Source of the DNA: Shewanella putrefaciens | GTDB lineage: Bacteria; Pseudomonadota; Gammaproteobacteria; Enterobacterales; Shewanellaceae | Length of the DNA stretch: 64,000 nt | Assembly (NCBI RefSeq): GCF_016406305.1 | Contig: NZ_CP066369.1 | Span: 3,552,501 to 3,616,500, forward strand | Direction: 5' to 3' | Shown here: positions 45,648-54,392 of the stretch, piece by piece | Layout of the letters: the number at the start of each line of letters is the position of its first letter | How positions within the stretch are numbered: the stretch's first letter is position 1 | Notes under the pieces: model-generated | Seen by the model: the letters and a program-made list of their open reading frames with translations, nothing else | Database searches by the model: none | What the model was told of the DNA's origin: nothing | Made by a program: the position numbers and the translations under genes

Positions 45648-45685
45648 TTGATAATGACTAAGTCGACTATGGCTCAATCTGCTAA

Positions 45686-45734
45686 CTCGTAAAATCAGCA
45701 GACTCATAAAACCAGCAGGCCCGTAAAATCAGGA
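45686..45734. repeat. Tandem repeat, 17 bp x ~3
   Basis: Units CTCGTAAAATCAGCAGA, CTCATAAAACCAGCAGG and CCCGTAAAATCAGGA. The last unit supplies the AGGA ribosome site of the sufE-like gene. Confidence 0.8.
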
Positions 45735-45740
45735 TTCACT

Positions 45741-46181
45741 ATGACAACTCAGCCAAGGCCACTCGAGGCCGATTTTCACTATCCAGTGCAGGATGCAGAC
45801 ACCCTTGTCGCACGCTTCACACAGGCGGCAAATTGGCAGGAAAGATACCGTCAGATTATGCTGCTCGGCAAAGACTTACCTAGCTTAAGTAGTGAGTTTC
45901 GCCTCGAGGCGGCAAAGGTACAGGGCTGTGAAAGTGATGCCTGGCTCTACCACTTAGCCCAAGCGGGTAAACATTACTATTTAGCCGATAGCGACGCCCG
46001 CATCGTTAAAGGATTGATTGGCTTATTGCTCGGTGCCTATCAAGGTAAAACCGCGCAGGAAATCCAGGATTTTGACCCTAATGCCTATTTCAAACAATTG
46101 GGTCTAGAAGGCCAACTGAGCCCATCCCGCACTAACGGCCTTAATGCACTTGCAAGGGCAATCAAAGACTGTGCCCAATAA
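45741..46181 (+). CDS. SufE/CsdE family sulfur acceptor
   Basis: A 146-residue protein that accepts persulfide sulfur from the cysteine desulfurase encoded just upstream. The acceptor Cys is in VQGCESDAWLY, equal to the GC(x)S motif of SufE/CsdE, and the C-terminus has the family LSPSRTNGLNALARAIKD. Its AGGA ribosome site is made by the last unit of a 17-bp tandem repeat. Pairing with a group II desulfurase lacking other suf genes favours the CsdE-type system. Confidence 0.92.
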   Translation: MTTQPRPLEADFHYPVQDADTLVARFTQAANWQERYRQIMLLGKDLPSLSSEFRLEAAKVQGCESDAWLYHLAQAGKHYYLADSDARIVKGLIGLLLGAYQGKTAQEIQDFDPNAYFKQLGLEGQLSPSRTNGLNALARAIKDCAQ

Positions 46182-46298
46182 CCAAAAGGGATTTCAATTT
46201 ACAGCCTAGATAACCAAAAAAGGGATTTAATCAAAGACTTCAACCGCAGTTATAGGGTATAAAGAAGTTATATTTGCGTTAATGGATAGGAACAGAGC

Positions 46299-47465
46299 AT
46301 GCCCAACAAGGCAGTCAATCACCCACGTCGAACCCTGCTTAAAGGCCTTGGCGCAGCCACACTGTTAAGCCAAATGGCCAGTTTCCCAAGCTTAGCCGCC
46401 GCTCCCAGACGGCTCTATATCGATGGTTTATCGTTTCTTCCCGATGACTTAGGTGATGTAACCGCCTCTAAACTCGACGCCTACCTTTGCGATATCTCCG
46501 CCATTGAAACCATAGAACAGGCCGACGGTACTCAAAACTACAAACGCACCTACAAAGCCTGTATGGACAGCATTAAACAGGCCGCCAAACGGGTAAGCGA
46601 ACATCCGGATATTTTGCTGCAAGGTCTGACGGGGCGCGATATCCAGCTCGCGCGGGAGAGCCAACGAACGGCGGTATTTTTTCAAATTCAAGGCGCGGAT
46701 TGTGTCGAAGAAGACAGCGATGCCAACCAATGGGCACGCCTCGATGAATTCCATCAGCAGGGGCTGCGGGCACTGCAACTCACTCACCACTATGGCAATA
46801 CCTTCGCCGGAGGCGCCTTAGACAATGATGCTAACGGTGGACTCAACAACCCGCTCACCGCCCACGGGCGAGCGCTGATTGCCAAGCTTAACCATGCCAA
46901 TATCCTCATCGATGTCAGCCATTCCAGCGCCCAAACCGCCTTAGATGTGGCAAAAATATCTAAGTCACCCATAGTGCAAAGCCACGGCGCGGCCCGCGGC
47001 ATAGTCAATCATGCCCGCTGCTCACCCGATGAAGTGATCCGCGCCATAGCCAATACGGGTGGGGTGTTTGGGGTATTTATGATGAGCTTTTGGCTGACCA
47101 ATAAACCCGTGCCCACACTTGATGACTATATTCGCCAACTGGAATACGTGATGCGGGTCGGCGGGGTGGATTGTGTCGCCATCGCTAACGATTTTCCGCT
47201 ACGCGGCCAAGAAAACCTGCTGGCGCTCAATAATGACAACGCCCAGGGCATTAAAGAATATCAAGAATGGTGGTACAGCCTAAGGGCCAAAAAAGTATTA
47301 GGCTTCGATGCAGAACCAAGACACGTAGTGATCCCCGAGTTAAATCATATCGACCGTATGAGCCGCATCGATGACGCCCTCGCCAAAGCACGCTTTAAGT
47401 CCACCGACCGCGACCGCTTTATGGGCGGCAACTGGCAAAGGGTGCTTAATAACGTACTAGTGTAA
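46299..47465 (+). CDS. Peptidase M19 (membrane dipeptidase) family protein with Tat signal
   Basis: A 388-residue protein exported by the twin-arginine route: HPRRTLLKGLGAATLL is a Tat-like signal. The barrel follows with recognisable M19 segments: the Glu bridging region in GADCVEEDSD, one His in LIDVSHSS, another in QSHGAARGIVNHAR and the Asp region AIANDFPLRG. The usual first metal motif DGHNDxP reads DGLSFLPDD, so the HxD ligands are missing. It may have one metal, another chemistry or lost activity. It lies after the sufE-like gene but is not clearly functionally linked. Confidence 0.85.
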   Translation: MPNKAVNHPRRTLLKGLGAATLLSQMASFPSLAAAPRRLYIDGLSFLPDDLGDVTASKLDAYLCDISAIETIEQADGTQNYKRTYKACMDSIKQAAKRVSEHPDILLQGLTGRDIQLARESQRTAVFFQIQGADCVEEDSDANQWARLDEFHQQGLRALQLTHHYGNTFAGGALDNDANGGLNNPLTAHGRALIAKLNHANILIDVSHSSAQTALDVAKISKSPIVQSHGAARGIVNHARCSPDEVIRAIANTGGVFGVFMMSFWLTNKPVPTLDDYIRQLEYVMRVGGVDCVAIANDFPLRGQENLLALNNDNAQGIKEYQEWWYSLRAKKVLGFDAEPRHVVIPELNHIDRMSRIDDALAKARFKSTDRDRFMGGNWQRVLNNVLV

Positions 47466-47528
47466 ATGCCATTGTTATATCGACCCGTTTGATTTTAAGC
47501 TAACTTACAGGACAAAGGGCCGCCCTTA

Positions 47529-47846
47529 TCAATCGTAAAATACCGCGAGCCAGAGGGTTTCGCTATGCGTCGAGGTCGAAGCGACGCGGTGTTTTTGATG
47601 GGGCAGAATAGTTAAATAGTCCCCTGGGGTTAATACCACCTGCTCACCTAGCTCAAATGCTAAGGTCGCCTCCCCCTTCAGCAAGAGCACAAACTCATGT
47701 TGGGTTTGGTCGTACCATTGCCCGGCTGGGGTCGATTGCCCATGGGAGATAATGCGCTCGATAGTCACATTGGAACTCCCCGCCAATTTTTCAAATACCT
47801 CCGCAGAGAGAGCGGCGGGGATATCACTAAAAAAGTTGTGAACCAT
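47529..47846 (-). CDS. Cupin-domain protein
   Basis: A single-domain cupin of 105 residues. Motif 1 is partly kept in QHEFVLLLKGEATLAFELGEQ (usual His-x-His-Glu reduced to HEF) and motif 2 in LTPGDYLTILPHQKHRVAST with the PxHxxHR part. It could bind a metal with a reduced set of ligands. No neighbour explains its substrate; it diverges from the MORN-repeat gene. Confidence 0.82.
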   Translation of the reverse strand: MVHNFFSDIPAALSAEVFEKLAGSSNVTIERIISHGQSTPAGQWYDQTQHEFVLLLKGEATLAFELGEQVVLTPGDYLTILPHQKHRVASTSTHSETLWLAVFYD

Positions 47847-48030
47847 TTTTTATCCTTATCTTGTTCCAATTTATGGGCCATTCCATCCCATATATTCGGG
47901 TATTTTAACCAATACCACATTGAGAAATGAAACCATAAACCGCTATGATATGCGCACTGAAAACTCACCAGTCGTGAGTATCCCTCAGATAAGCTTATTG
48001 TTTTACATATGGATATGGAGATTTCGCCCG

Positions 48031-50211
48031 ATGTCGTTGTTTCGCGCACTCAAAGCTAAGTTGTTTAATTCCCGAGAAAATCACCACGAGCCCAAGGACA
48101 ATAAGCCTTTAAATCCCCAAGAAGATCAACAACCTGTATCGCCCAGCAAGGCTACGGATTTTCAGCGAAATTTTAGTTTAAGCATCAGTGCGAGCGAGGC
48201 GGATGCAACATCACGGGAAGAAAACGTTGCGAGCGACATGGTTATCTACCACTACCAGGCACAGCAAACCATCGAACTCCTAGGTTGGGAGCGGGAAAAC
48301 GAGTCATGCGCTTTCCATGAAACCCAATTTGATCGCCTTGAGATCATTCATAAAACTAATGGATTAGAAAAGCATTTCTGGTTAGCTAAAGAGAAAGTCT
48401 GCAGTATTCTCCCTAAAAACACCCAAGGCTCTTATCCGCAGGCCGCGGCGATATTGTGGCAGGTAGAATTTAATAATATCGATGCCTTACTGATAAGTCA
48501 CTTCACGATAGACAGCCATCAAATAGTACAAGGCGATATTCAAGACTACGCAAGCCTTACAGGAAAATTGCATCGCACTTTCCATCAAATTGATACCGAG
48601 CAGGGCCTAAGGATCTTAAGAATTGTCACCCAAGCCCCGGATCTGACCCAAGCCGTAGACTCAAACTATTTTGGTGAGCGTGAGGGTGTGACCCGCCAGT
48701 TCGATGCCCTTGGTACTTTGTTATTTGAGGGACATTTCATCAATGATCAGCAGCTTGGGCAGCAAACTTGGTACGACCATGATGGCAGAATAAATCAAAG
48801 GGAAGATCGCCATCCCAATGGCATGTTTATCAGCCACTACTATGAAGATGGTCAGCTGAAAGAAACCGCAGAACTTGACAGCGATGGTCGCTATATCAAC
48901 ACCTTAACCCGTTACTATCCCTCAGGCCAAGTGCAGCTTATCCGCCCTTTGTTGACCGATACGCTCCATGGTATTGAAAAACAATATTATCAGGATGGTT
49001 CGCTAGAAGCGGAAAGACACTACGACCAAGGCCGTGAATATCAAGCCACCTGGTACCATGCTAATGGCGTAATCAAGCAAAAAATGTCAGCCGATCATTC
49101 GGGCAAAGTCATTGAAGAGTTTTATGACACGGGCAAGCCCGCATGGCGTGAATCATTTAATGCGAACGGCAAGTTACAGGGCGAAAGCTTAAAATGGCAC
49201 CCCAATGGCCAGCTCGAAGAGCAGAATTATTTTGAGAACGGCAAAGAGCAAGGCACAGCCCTCTGGTACCATGAGAATGGCCAGCTCGCCCTAGAAATTG
49301 ACTTAGAAAATGGGTTAAGGGAAGGCAAATTTAGAAGCTACTTTCCAAGTGGAGTGCTTTCGGCCGAAGGCCAATATAAAGATAATCTTTCGATTGCCCC
49401 GTTTATCGAATACTACGAAAACCAGCAAATCCAGATGTATTTACCCCACACGGCGGGCAATCGCGACGGCACCGCTCGCTGGTTCTATGAAGACGGCACT
49501 ATTCGTTCTATTTCGGTATATGAAGTCCGTGATGGTCAAGGGTATCTTAAGGAATCAAGCTTCTATAATGAGCAGGGCGTGCTAACCTCGTATCAGCACC
49601 ATTCCAACACCCGCTGTGGTTATCTTCTTGATAATAATCAAAGGGAATATTATCAAGAGGGCATAGCTGATACCCGCATCGAATACTATGAAAATGGGGC
49701 AATTCGTTGGTTATTAACCCGAACTATGGACGATAACTTTAGTGCTAAAACCCTGTCCCCGGAAGGCGCGATACTCGAAACGGGCACGATCAAGATCCTT
49801 GACGATAACTACACAGACATAGGCCATTGGCAAAGATTTAATGCCCAAGGCCAAGTGAACCGCGAAGTCTGGCTAGATGACCAAGGTGTGCTCATCGAAA
49901 GCCGTCACTACTTTGATACTAATGAAAAGGGATCTGAGTCAACCCCGGGCATTTATCAGGCTGAAGCGGCCGTTTTGTCCTATCAGCTCAAATATGATCC
50001 CGCGAGCAAACTCTATGGGATGAAACGCTATCACCCCAATGGCCGCCTCGCCGAAGAGGGTAATCTGAATATCCAAGGGCAAGAAAAATTCTGGGTAGGC
50101 ATTCATAATCAATATGATGAGCAAGGTAAGCTTAAGCTCTCAGAAACCTACACTATGGCAGGTGAGCCAATAGAACATACCACTAATTCTAGCTCGATTA
50201 TGTTTAACTGA
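48031..50211 (+). CDS. MORN-repeat (YwqK-type) protein
   Basis: A 726-residue cytosolic protein. After an unrecognised N-terminal region (about 1-230) come at least eleven MORN_2-type repeats of the form YYEDGQLKETAEL, WYHANGVIKQKM, YYPSGQVQL and WHPNGQLEEQNYF, spread to the C-terminus. Repeats of this type occur in YwqK antitoxin-family proteins, but no toxin gene is adjacent. The start is the ATG at 48031, because GGAG lies upstream and the part before it (from 47920) overlaps the promoter space of the divergent cupin gene. Function unknown; a binding or scaffold role is plausible. Confidence 0.85.
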   Translation: MSLFRALKAKLFNSRENHHEPKDNKPLNPQEDQQPVSPSKATDFQRNFSLSISASEADATSREENVASDMVIYHYQAQQTIELLGWERENESCAFHETQFDRLEIIHKTNGLEKHFWLAKEKVCSILPKNTQGSYPQAAAILWQVEFNNIDALLISHFTIDSHQIVQGDIQDYASLTGKLHRTFHQIDTEQGLRILRIVTQAPDLTQAVDSNYFGEREGVTRQFDALGTLLFEGHFINDQQLGQQTWYDHDGRINQREDRHPNGMFISHYYEDGQLKETAELDSDGRYINTLTRYYPSGQVQLIRPLLTDTLHGIEKQYYQDGSLEAERHYDQGREYQATWYHANGVIKQKMSADHSGKVIEEFYDTGKPAWRESFNANGKLQGESLKWHPNGQLEEQNYFENGKEQGTALWYHENGQLALEIDLENGLREGKFRSYFPSGVLSAEGQYKDNLSIAPFIEYYENQQIQMYLPHTAGNRDGTARWFYEDGTIRSISVYEVRDGQGYLKESSFYNEQGVLTSYQHHSNTRCGYLLDNNQREYYQEGIADTRIEYYENGAIRWLLTRTMDDNFSAKTLSPEGAILETGTIKILDDNYTDIGHWQRFNAQGQVNREVWLDDQGVLIESRHYFDTNEKGSESTPGIYQAEAAVLSYQLKYDPASKLYGMKRYHPNGRLAEEGNLNIQGQEKFWVGIHNQYDEQGKLKLSETYTMAGEPIEHTTNSSSIMFN

Positions 50212-50234
50212 TGTTGGGTATTAGGGCGGAAAAT

Positions 50235-50266
50235 AAAGTAAGCCTCAGTAAAATAAGGCTTACTTT
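50235..50266. terminator. Bidirectional terminator
   Basis: Eleven-base stem AAAGTAAGCCT/AGGCTTACTTT with a ten-base loop between convergent genes. Confidence 0.7.
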
Positions 50267-50297
50267 AGGTCATTGTAGAAACGCAATCAACGGAAAA

Positions 50298-50672
50298 CTA
50301 AAGCGCAAAAGTGGCGATCGTTTTTTGAATACCGACCACATCGGTGCCGCGTTTAAGCTCTTTGACTAAGGGATCGCGCTGGCCTGAGATCCAAATTTTA
50401 AGCTCTGCATCCATATCGAAATGGCCTGTGGTTTCCACTTCAAAATGGGTAATAGATTTATAGGGCACTGAATGATAAGTGACTTTTTTACCCGTCATCC
50501 CCTGCTTATCAATTAAGATCAGGCGTTTATTGGTAAAAATAAACAGATCGCGGATCACTTTATAGGCAAGTTTGAGTTCTTCCTGGATCCCCATAATCGG
50601 CCTTAATTCCTCGGCAAGTTCCTGTAAATCCACCTCGGAGGCATTGCCCAGTAAACCGTCTAATAATCCCAT
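50298..50672 (-). CDS. Bacterial PH-domain protein
   Basis: A small (124-residue) protein matching the bacterial pleckstrin-homology (bPH/YvbH-like) family: MGLLDGLLGNASEVDLQEL, then the strands LIFTNKRLILIDKQGMTGKK and VPYKSITHFEVETTGHFDM. The ATG at 50672 has GGAATG upstream; a start 11 codons earlier is possible. Function unknown in bacteria; it may form oligomers or bind membranes. Confidence 0.88.
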   Translation of the reverse strand: MGLLDGLLGNASEVDLQELAEELRPIMGIQEELKLAYKVIRDLFIFTNKRLILIDKQGMTGKKVTYHSVPYKSITHFEVETTGHFDMDAELKIWISGQRDPLVKELKRGTDVVGIQKTIATFAL

Positions 50673-50844
50673 AGTTACATTCCCTATTATTAATTTTATT
50701 TTCAATAAGATATCCGCTCATAACCCCCAGTGCAACACAAGTTAATGGGCGGACATAAACTGGGCTTAAAAGATCGATTTAACGGGCTGATTTCATGTGA
50801 AATACTCGCTCAGTCTCGGCTCATCTTGAGCGTAAAGCCGCTAT

Positions 50845-52761
50845 TTAGAGATGCTTCTGGCCCCGAACTTGGCGGTTTTCACCTACTACCATCATTTCAC
50901 ATTTTGGACAATCAAAAACCAGCTTAAGCACATCGTTACCGATTTCGAGCACCATAGGATCGGCTTTGATACCCGGCACTTCTTTAGGACAAAGATTAAA
51001 GTTAAATCTCAGGCAGTGCTTAGTGATCATCAAAGGCACATCTTCGGTGACACCGTTTTTCTCATAGGTATCTTGAATTTCAATCACACCGTGGCGTTGA
51101 TAAAAACTCTTAGCCTTTTCATTGGCGACGTTACCTAAGTAACTCAGATGTTTAACCGGATAGACAGCATCTTGATTATATTTCCAAGGTTTAGGACGCT
51201 GATAGCCAGCGACACGGGCAAGCTCGAGTGCAGCGACGGCATCACGGCGCAAACCGTTCAACACAGAGGCAGGTAGGAACCATGGCTTAGCGGTTTCAAT
51301 ACTGATTTGGCGAGCAACAAAGTCTGTACTGCCCAGCTTTGCCAGTTGGGTACGGATAGTCTGCAAGGTTTTTTCGGCATCGGTTGCGGGCGTCTTTTCA
51401 ACTTCAAGTTCAACCGTTGCGCTCAAGCCATACACATCCGTTAGCGTCAGCGCTATCCCTGCTGCGGTATCGATTAAGCGCATATCCACGCCAATAATCC
51501 GCTTAGCTGATTCCTTAGATAATAAGGTTTCAAAGGCTTGATTGTGGTTACGGTATAAGGTCATACCGACTTTTAGATCCTTTGGCACCTGCAACACATG
51601 CAGTTTATGGCCTTCGGCGCGGTTAATCCGCAGGCCTTGGAGTTTGTCATCGGATTGTTTTGCCATCGCATAATTTGGCGGGAAATAGGCTAGACCATCG
51701 CCATTGTTAAATGTATGGCTTGAACTGACTTGAATAAAATCTTTACCAATGGCAACCACTTGGCCCACATCCTGACCAATATACTTAGGCGAGCGGAAAT
51801 CCTTGATCCCTTGGCTACGCTCATGGACAAAATAATCTGTACTGCCACGGTTAAAGGTTTTTTCAGGATCTGGGGTAAAAGTATGTTCGCAGCGACCGTG
51901 GGATGACGCCTTAAACTCTGGGCGACGGGCCATAATCGCATCTAATTTTTGACGATAATGGGCGGTGACGTTTTTAACGTAGCTTAAATCCTTGAGGCGG
52001 CCTTCAATCTTAAATGAACGAATACCCGCATCGATTAAGGCTTCGAGGTTATCGGTTTGGTTATTATCCTTGAGGGACAATAAATGTTCATTCTGCGCTA
52101 ACACATCCCCCGCACGAGTTTTTAAATTCCCCGGTAAACGGCACATTTGCGAGCACTCACCGCGGTTAGCACTGCGATTACTAAAGGCATGGCTCAAGTT
52201 ACATAAACCACTATAAGCCACACAAAGTGCACCGTGAATAAAGAATTCGAGCTGCATATTAGTGTGCGCCGCCACTTCACGAATTTGGCTTAGGCCAAGC
52301 TCACGGGCGAGCACTACCTGGGAGAAGCCAACTTGCTCTAAGAAGGCGACCTTTTCAGGATTACGGTTATCCATTTGGGTGCTGGCATGTAAGGCAATAG
52401 GCGGCAAATTGAGTTGCAACACGCCCATATCCTGCACAATCAGTGCATCGGCGCCGGCTTCGTACAAGGCCCAAATCAGTTTTTCGGCCGCGTCCAGCTC
52501 ATCGTCCATCAGGATGGTATTGAGCGCCACAAACACTTGAGCATGGTATTGATGGGCATAGGTACATAGGCGAGCGATATCTTCAACACTGTTGCCAGCC
52601 GTTGCCCGCGCTCCAAATGCAGGGCCACCAATATAGACCGCATCCGCACCGTGGCGAATGGCTTCAATACCATAATCGGCATTCTTTGCTGGCGCCAATA
52701 ACTCAAGGCGGTTATGGACGTGAGAAAGATTCTCTGGTGTGTAAATTTCTGGCTGGCTCAT
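50845..52761 (-). CDS. rlhA: 23S rRNA C2501 hydroxylase RlhA (U32 family)
   Basis: U32-peptidase-family RNA-modifying protein, 638 residues, the length of E. coli RlhA (YdcP, 653) rather than the shorter TrhP (YegQ, ~450). Family signatures are ELLAPAKNADYGIEAIRHGA, HASTQMDNRN and FFIHGALCVAYSGLCNLS with Cys in SGLC and GECSQMCRLP, suggesting an Fe-S centre. The C-terminal region (about 440-638) has another Cys pair CPKC. RlhA hydroxylates C2501 of 23S rRNA with prephenate as a source. It is divergent from the rluA gene, another RNA-modification gene. Confidence 0.88.
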   Translation of the reverse strand: MSQPEIYTPENLSHVHNRLELLAPAKNADYGIEAIRHGADAVYIGGPAFGARATAGNSVEDIARLCTYAHQYHAQVFVALNTILMDDELDAAEKLIWALYEAGADALIVQDMGVLQLNLPPIALHASTQMDNRNPEKVAFLEQVGFSQVVLARELGLSQIREVAAHTNMQLEFFIHGALCVAYSGLCNLSHAFSNRSANRGECSQMCRLPGNLKTRAGDVLAQNEHLLSLKDNNQTDNLEALIDAGIRSFKIEGRLKDLSYVKNVTAHYRQKLDAIMARRPEFKASSHGRCEHTFTPDPEKTFNRGSTDYFVHERSQGIKDFRSPKYIGQDVGQVVAIGKDFIQVSSSHTFNNGDGLAYFPPNYAMAKQSDDKLQGLRINRAEGHKLHVLQVPKDLKVGMTLYRNHNQAFETLLSKESAKRIIGVDMRLIDTAAGIALTLTDVYGLSATVELEVEKTPATDAEKTLQTIRTQLAKLGSTDFVARQISIETAKPWFLPASVLNGLRRDAVAALELARVAGYQRPKPWKYNQDAVYPVKHLSYLGNVANEKAKSFYQRHGVIEIQDTYEKNGVTEDVPLMITKHCLRFNFNLCPKEVPGIKADPMVLEIGNDVLKLVFDCPKCEMMVVGENRQVRGQKHL

Positions 52762-52952
52762 GGCTTCACAGGCTCAAAATAATCGGTAACGAAAAGGACG
52801 GGAGTATAGCAAGAACTGAAAAACACCTCTATCAGCAAATCATCAACTAATGCGCTTTAGTTTGCTCTAAAGCTGGCATCTTTCAAGGCACATACTTGCA
52901 CCCTCAAGCCTAGCAGAGTATCTTTGCCCCGCATTGACGAATAGGCACTATG

Positions 52953-53630
52953 ATGACTGATTTTATTTACCAACCACCGACAACACCTTGGCTCGATATT
53001 CTTTATCAAGATAAAGACATTATCGTTATCAACAAACCCTCGGGATTATTGTCGGTGCCCGGTCGAGATCCCGCCCACTACGACAGTGTCTATGCCCGAG
53101 TAAAAGCCGAGCATCCCCACTGCCAAATCGTTCATCGCCTCGATATGGCGACTTCAGGCGTGATAGTCGTCGCCTTGATCCGCAGTGCCGAGCGCGAGCT
53201 AAAACGTCAATTCCACGACCGAGAAACCAGCAAAACCTATATCGCACGGGTGGCTGGCCATATTAAACACCACACTGGCAGCGTCGATTACCCGCTGATC
53301 TGTGACTGGCCAAATCGCCCTAAACAGAAGGTCGATCATCTGGTTGGTAAACCTTCATTGACGCACTATGAAGTATTAAGCCGTGCCAAGCACTCAACCT
53401 TAGTCAAACTCACCCCCATCACTGGCCGCTCACACCAATTAAGGGTCCATATGATGGCGATTGGGCACCCAATCCTAGGCGACGGTTTCTATGCCGATCC
53501 GCTCGCTAAATCCTTAGCCCCTCGTCTTCTACTACATGCGGCAGAACTCACGATTAAACATCCGTACACAGGCGTCAGTATGACTTTTAGTGCCGCAGCG
53601 CCATTTTGTGAGCCACAGGGCGAACAATGA
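52953..53630 (+). CDS. rluA: RluA family pseudouridine synthase
   Basis: A 225-residue enzyme of the RluA group that makes pseudouridine in 23S rRNA and some tRNAs. The catalytic Asp is in HRLDMATSGVIV (residue ~59), and the substrate-side segments NKPSGLLSVPGRD and PITGRSHQLRVHM are present. It lacks an N-terminal S4 domain and matches RluA in length. The ATG at 52953 is used; the ATG three bases earlier is equivalent. asnC follows after ~95 bases. Confidence 0.92.
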   Translation: MTDFIYQPPTTPWLDILYQDKDIIVINKPSGLLSVPGRDPAHYDSVYARVKAEHPHCQIVHRLDMATSGVIVVALIRSAERELKRQFHDRETSKTYIARVAGHIKHHTGSVDYPLICDWPNRPKQKVDHLVGKPSLTHYEVLSRAKHSTLVKLTPITGRSHQLRVHMMAIGHPILGDGFYADPLAKSLAPRLLLHAAELTIKHPYTGVSMTFSAAAPFCEPQGEQ

Positions 53631-53725
53631 TCACTAAAATTAACTGATAACCGCAAAAGCAGTAGCAATTCCCCATAAAAAAACGTAACTTTATGACAAT
53701 TCATTATGTTATAGAGAGTTTGTTT

Positions 53726-54187
53726 ATGGAAACCGCATTTCAACGTGATCAGCTGGATAATCATATACTCGAAGCCCTAATGCAGGATGCGCGTACTCCC
53801 TTTGCCGAACTCGCTAAACGTTTCGCAGTGAGTGCCGGCACTATCCATGTTCGGGTAGAAAAGATGAAACAAGCGGGCATAATCACAGGCGCGCAGATCA
53901 CAGTAAATCCTAAGGCGCTAGGCTATGATGTTTGTTGCTTTATCGGCATCAATCTAAAAAGCGCGGGAGATTACCCCGCCGCAATCGCCAAACTCAATGC
54001 CCTCGAAGAAGTGGTCGAAGCCTATTACACCACAGGTAACTACAGCATCTTTGTAAAGGTAATGTGCCAATCCATCGATGGCCTGCAGCACGTGCTCATC
54101 AATCGCATTCAATCCATCGATGAAATTCAGTCGACTGAAACACTCATCAGCCTGCAAAACCCGATAGTCAGGGCGGTAAAGCCTTAG
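53726..54187 (+). CDS. asnC: Lrp/AsnC family regulator AsnC
   Basis: A 153-residue feast/famine regulator. N-terminal winged helix (about 10-60: EALMQDARTPFAELAKRFAV, GTIHVRVEKMKQAGIITG) and C-terminal RAM ligand-binding domain (about 70-150: CFIGINLKSAGDYPAAIAKL). The near-match to E. coli AsnC (YYTTGNYSIFVKVMC, QHVLINRIQSIDEIQSTETL) is strong, so asparagine is the probable ligand. The start is the ATG at 53726, with AGAG upstream. It is not next to asnA in this window. Confidence 0.93.
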   Translation: METAFQRDQLDNHILEALMQDARTPFAELAKRFAVSAGTIHVRVEKMKQAGIITGAQITVNPKALGYDVCCFIGINLKSAGDYPAAIAKLNALEEVVEAYYTTGNYSIFVKVMCQSIDGLQHVLINRIQSIDEIQSTETLISLQNPIVRAVKP

Positions 54188-54392
54188 ATGGAAATCGACT
54201 AAGTTATTACAATCAGAACAAAATACCGTAAAAATGCGACCAAAGTCTTTTTTCAACTAAAAGTGTTAACCACAAAACATTTTTGTGTTACAACTTCATT
54301 GCTAACGCCAAAAGAGCGCAGCAAAACCATAACAATCTAGAAACAAGCGCGTTTTACAAAGTGCTTAGACATTTATTGACAAGGAAGAAGTT

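Noticed and set aside
48031..50211. MORN-repeat protein as an antitoxin
   Set aside because: The YwqK label is by repeat type only; no toxin-like gene is adjacent.
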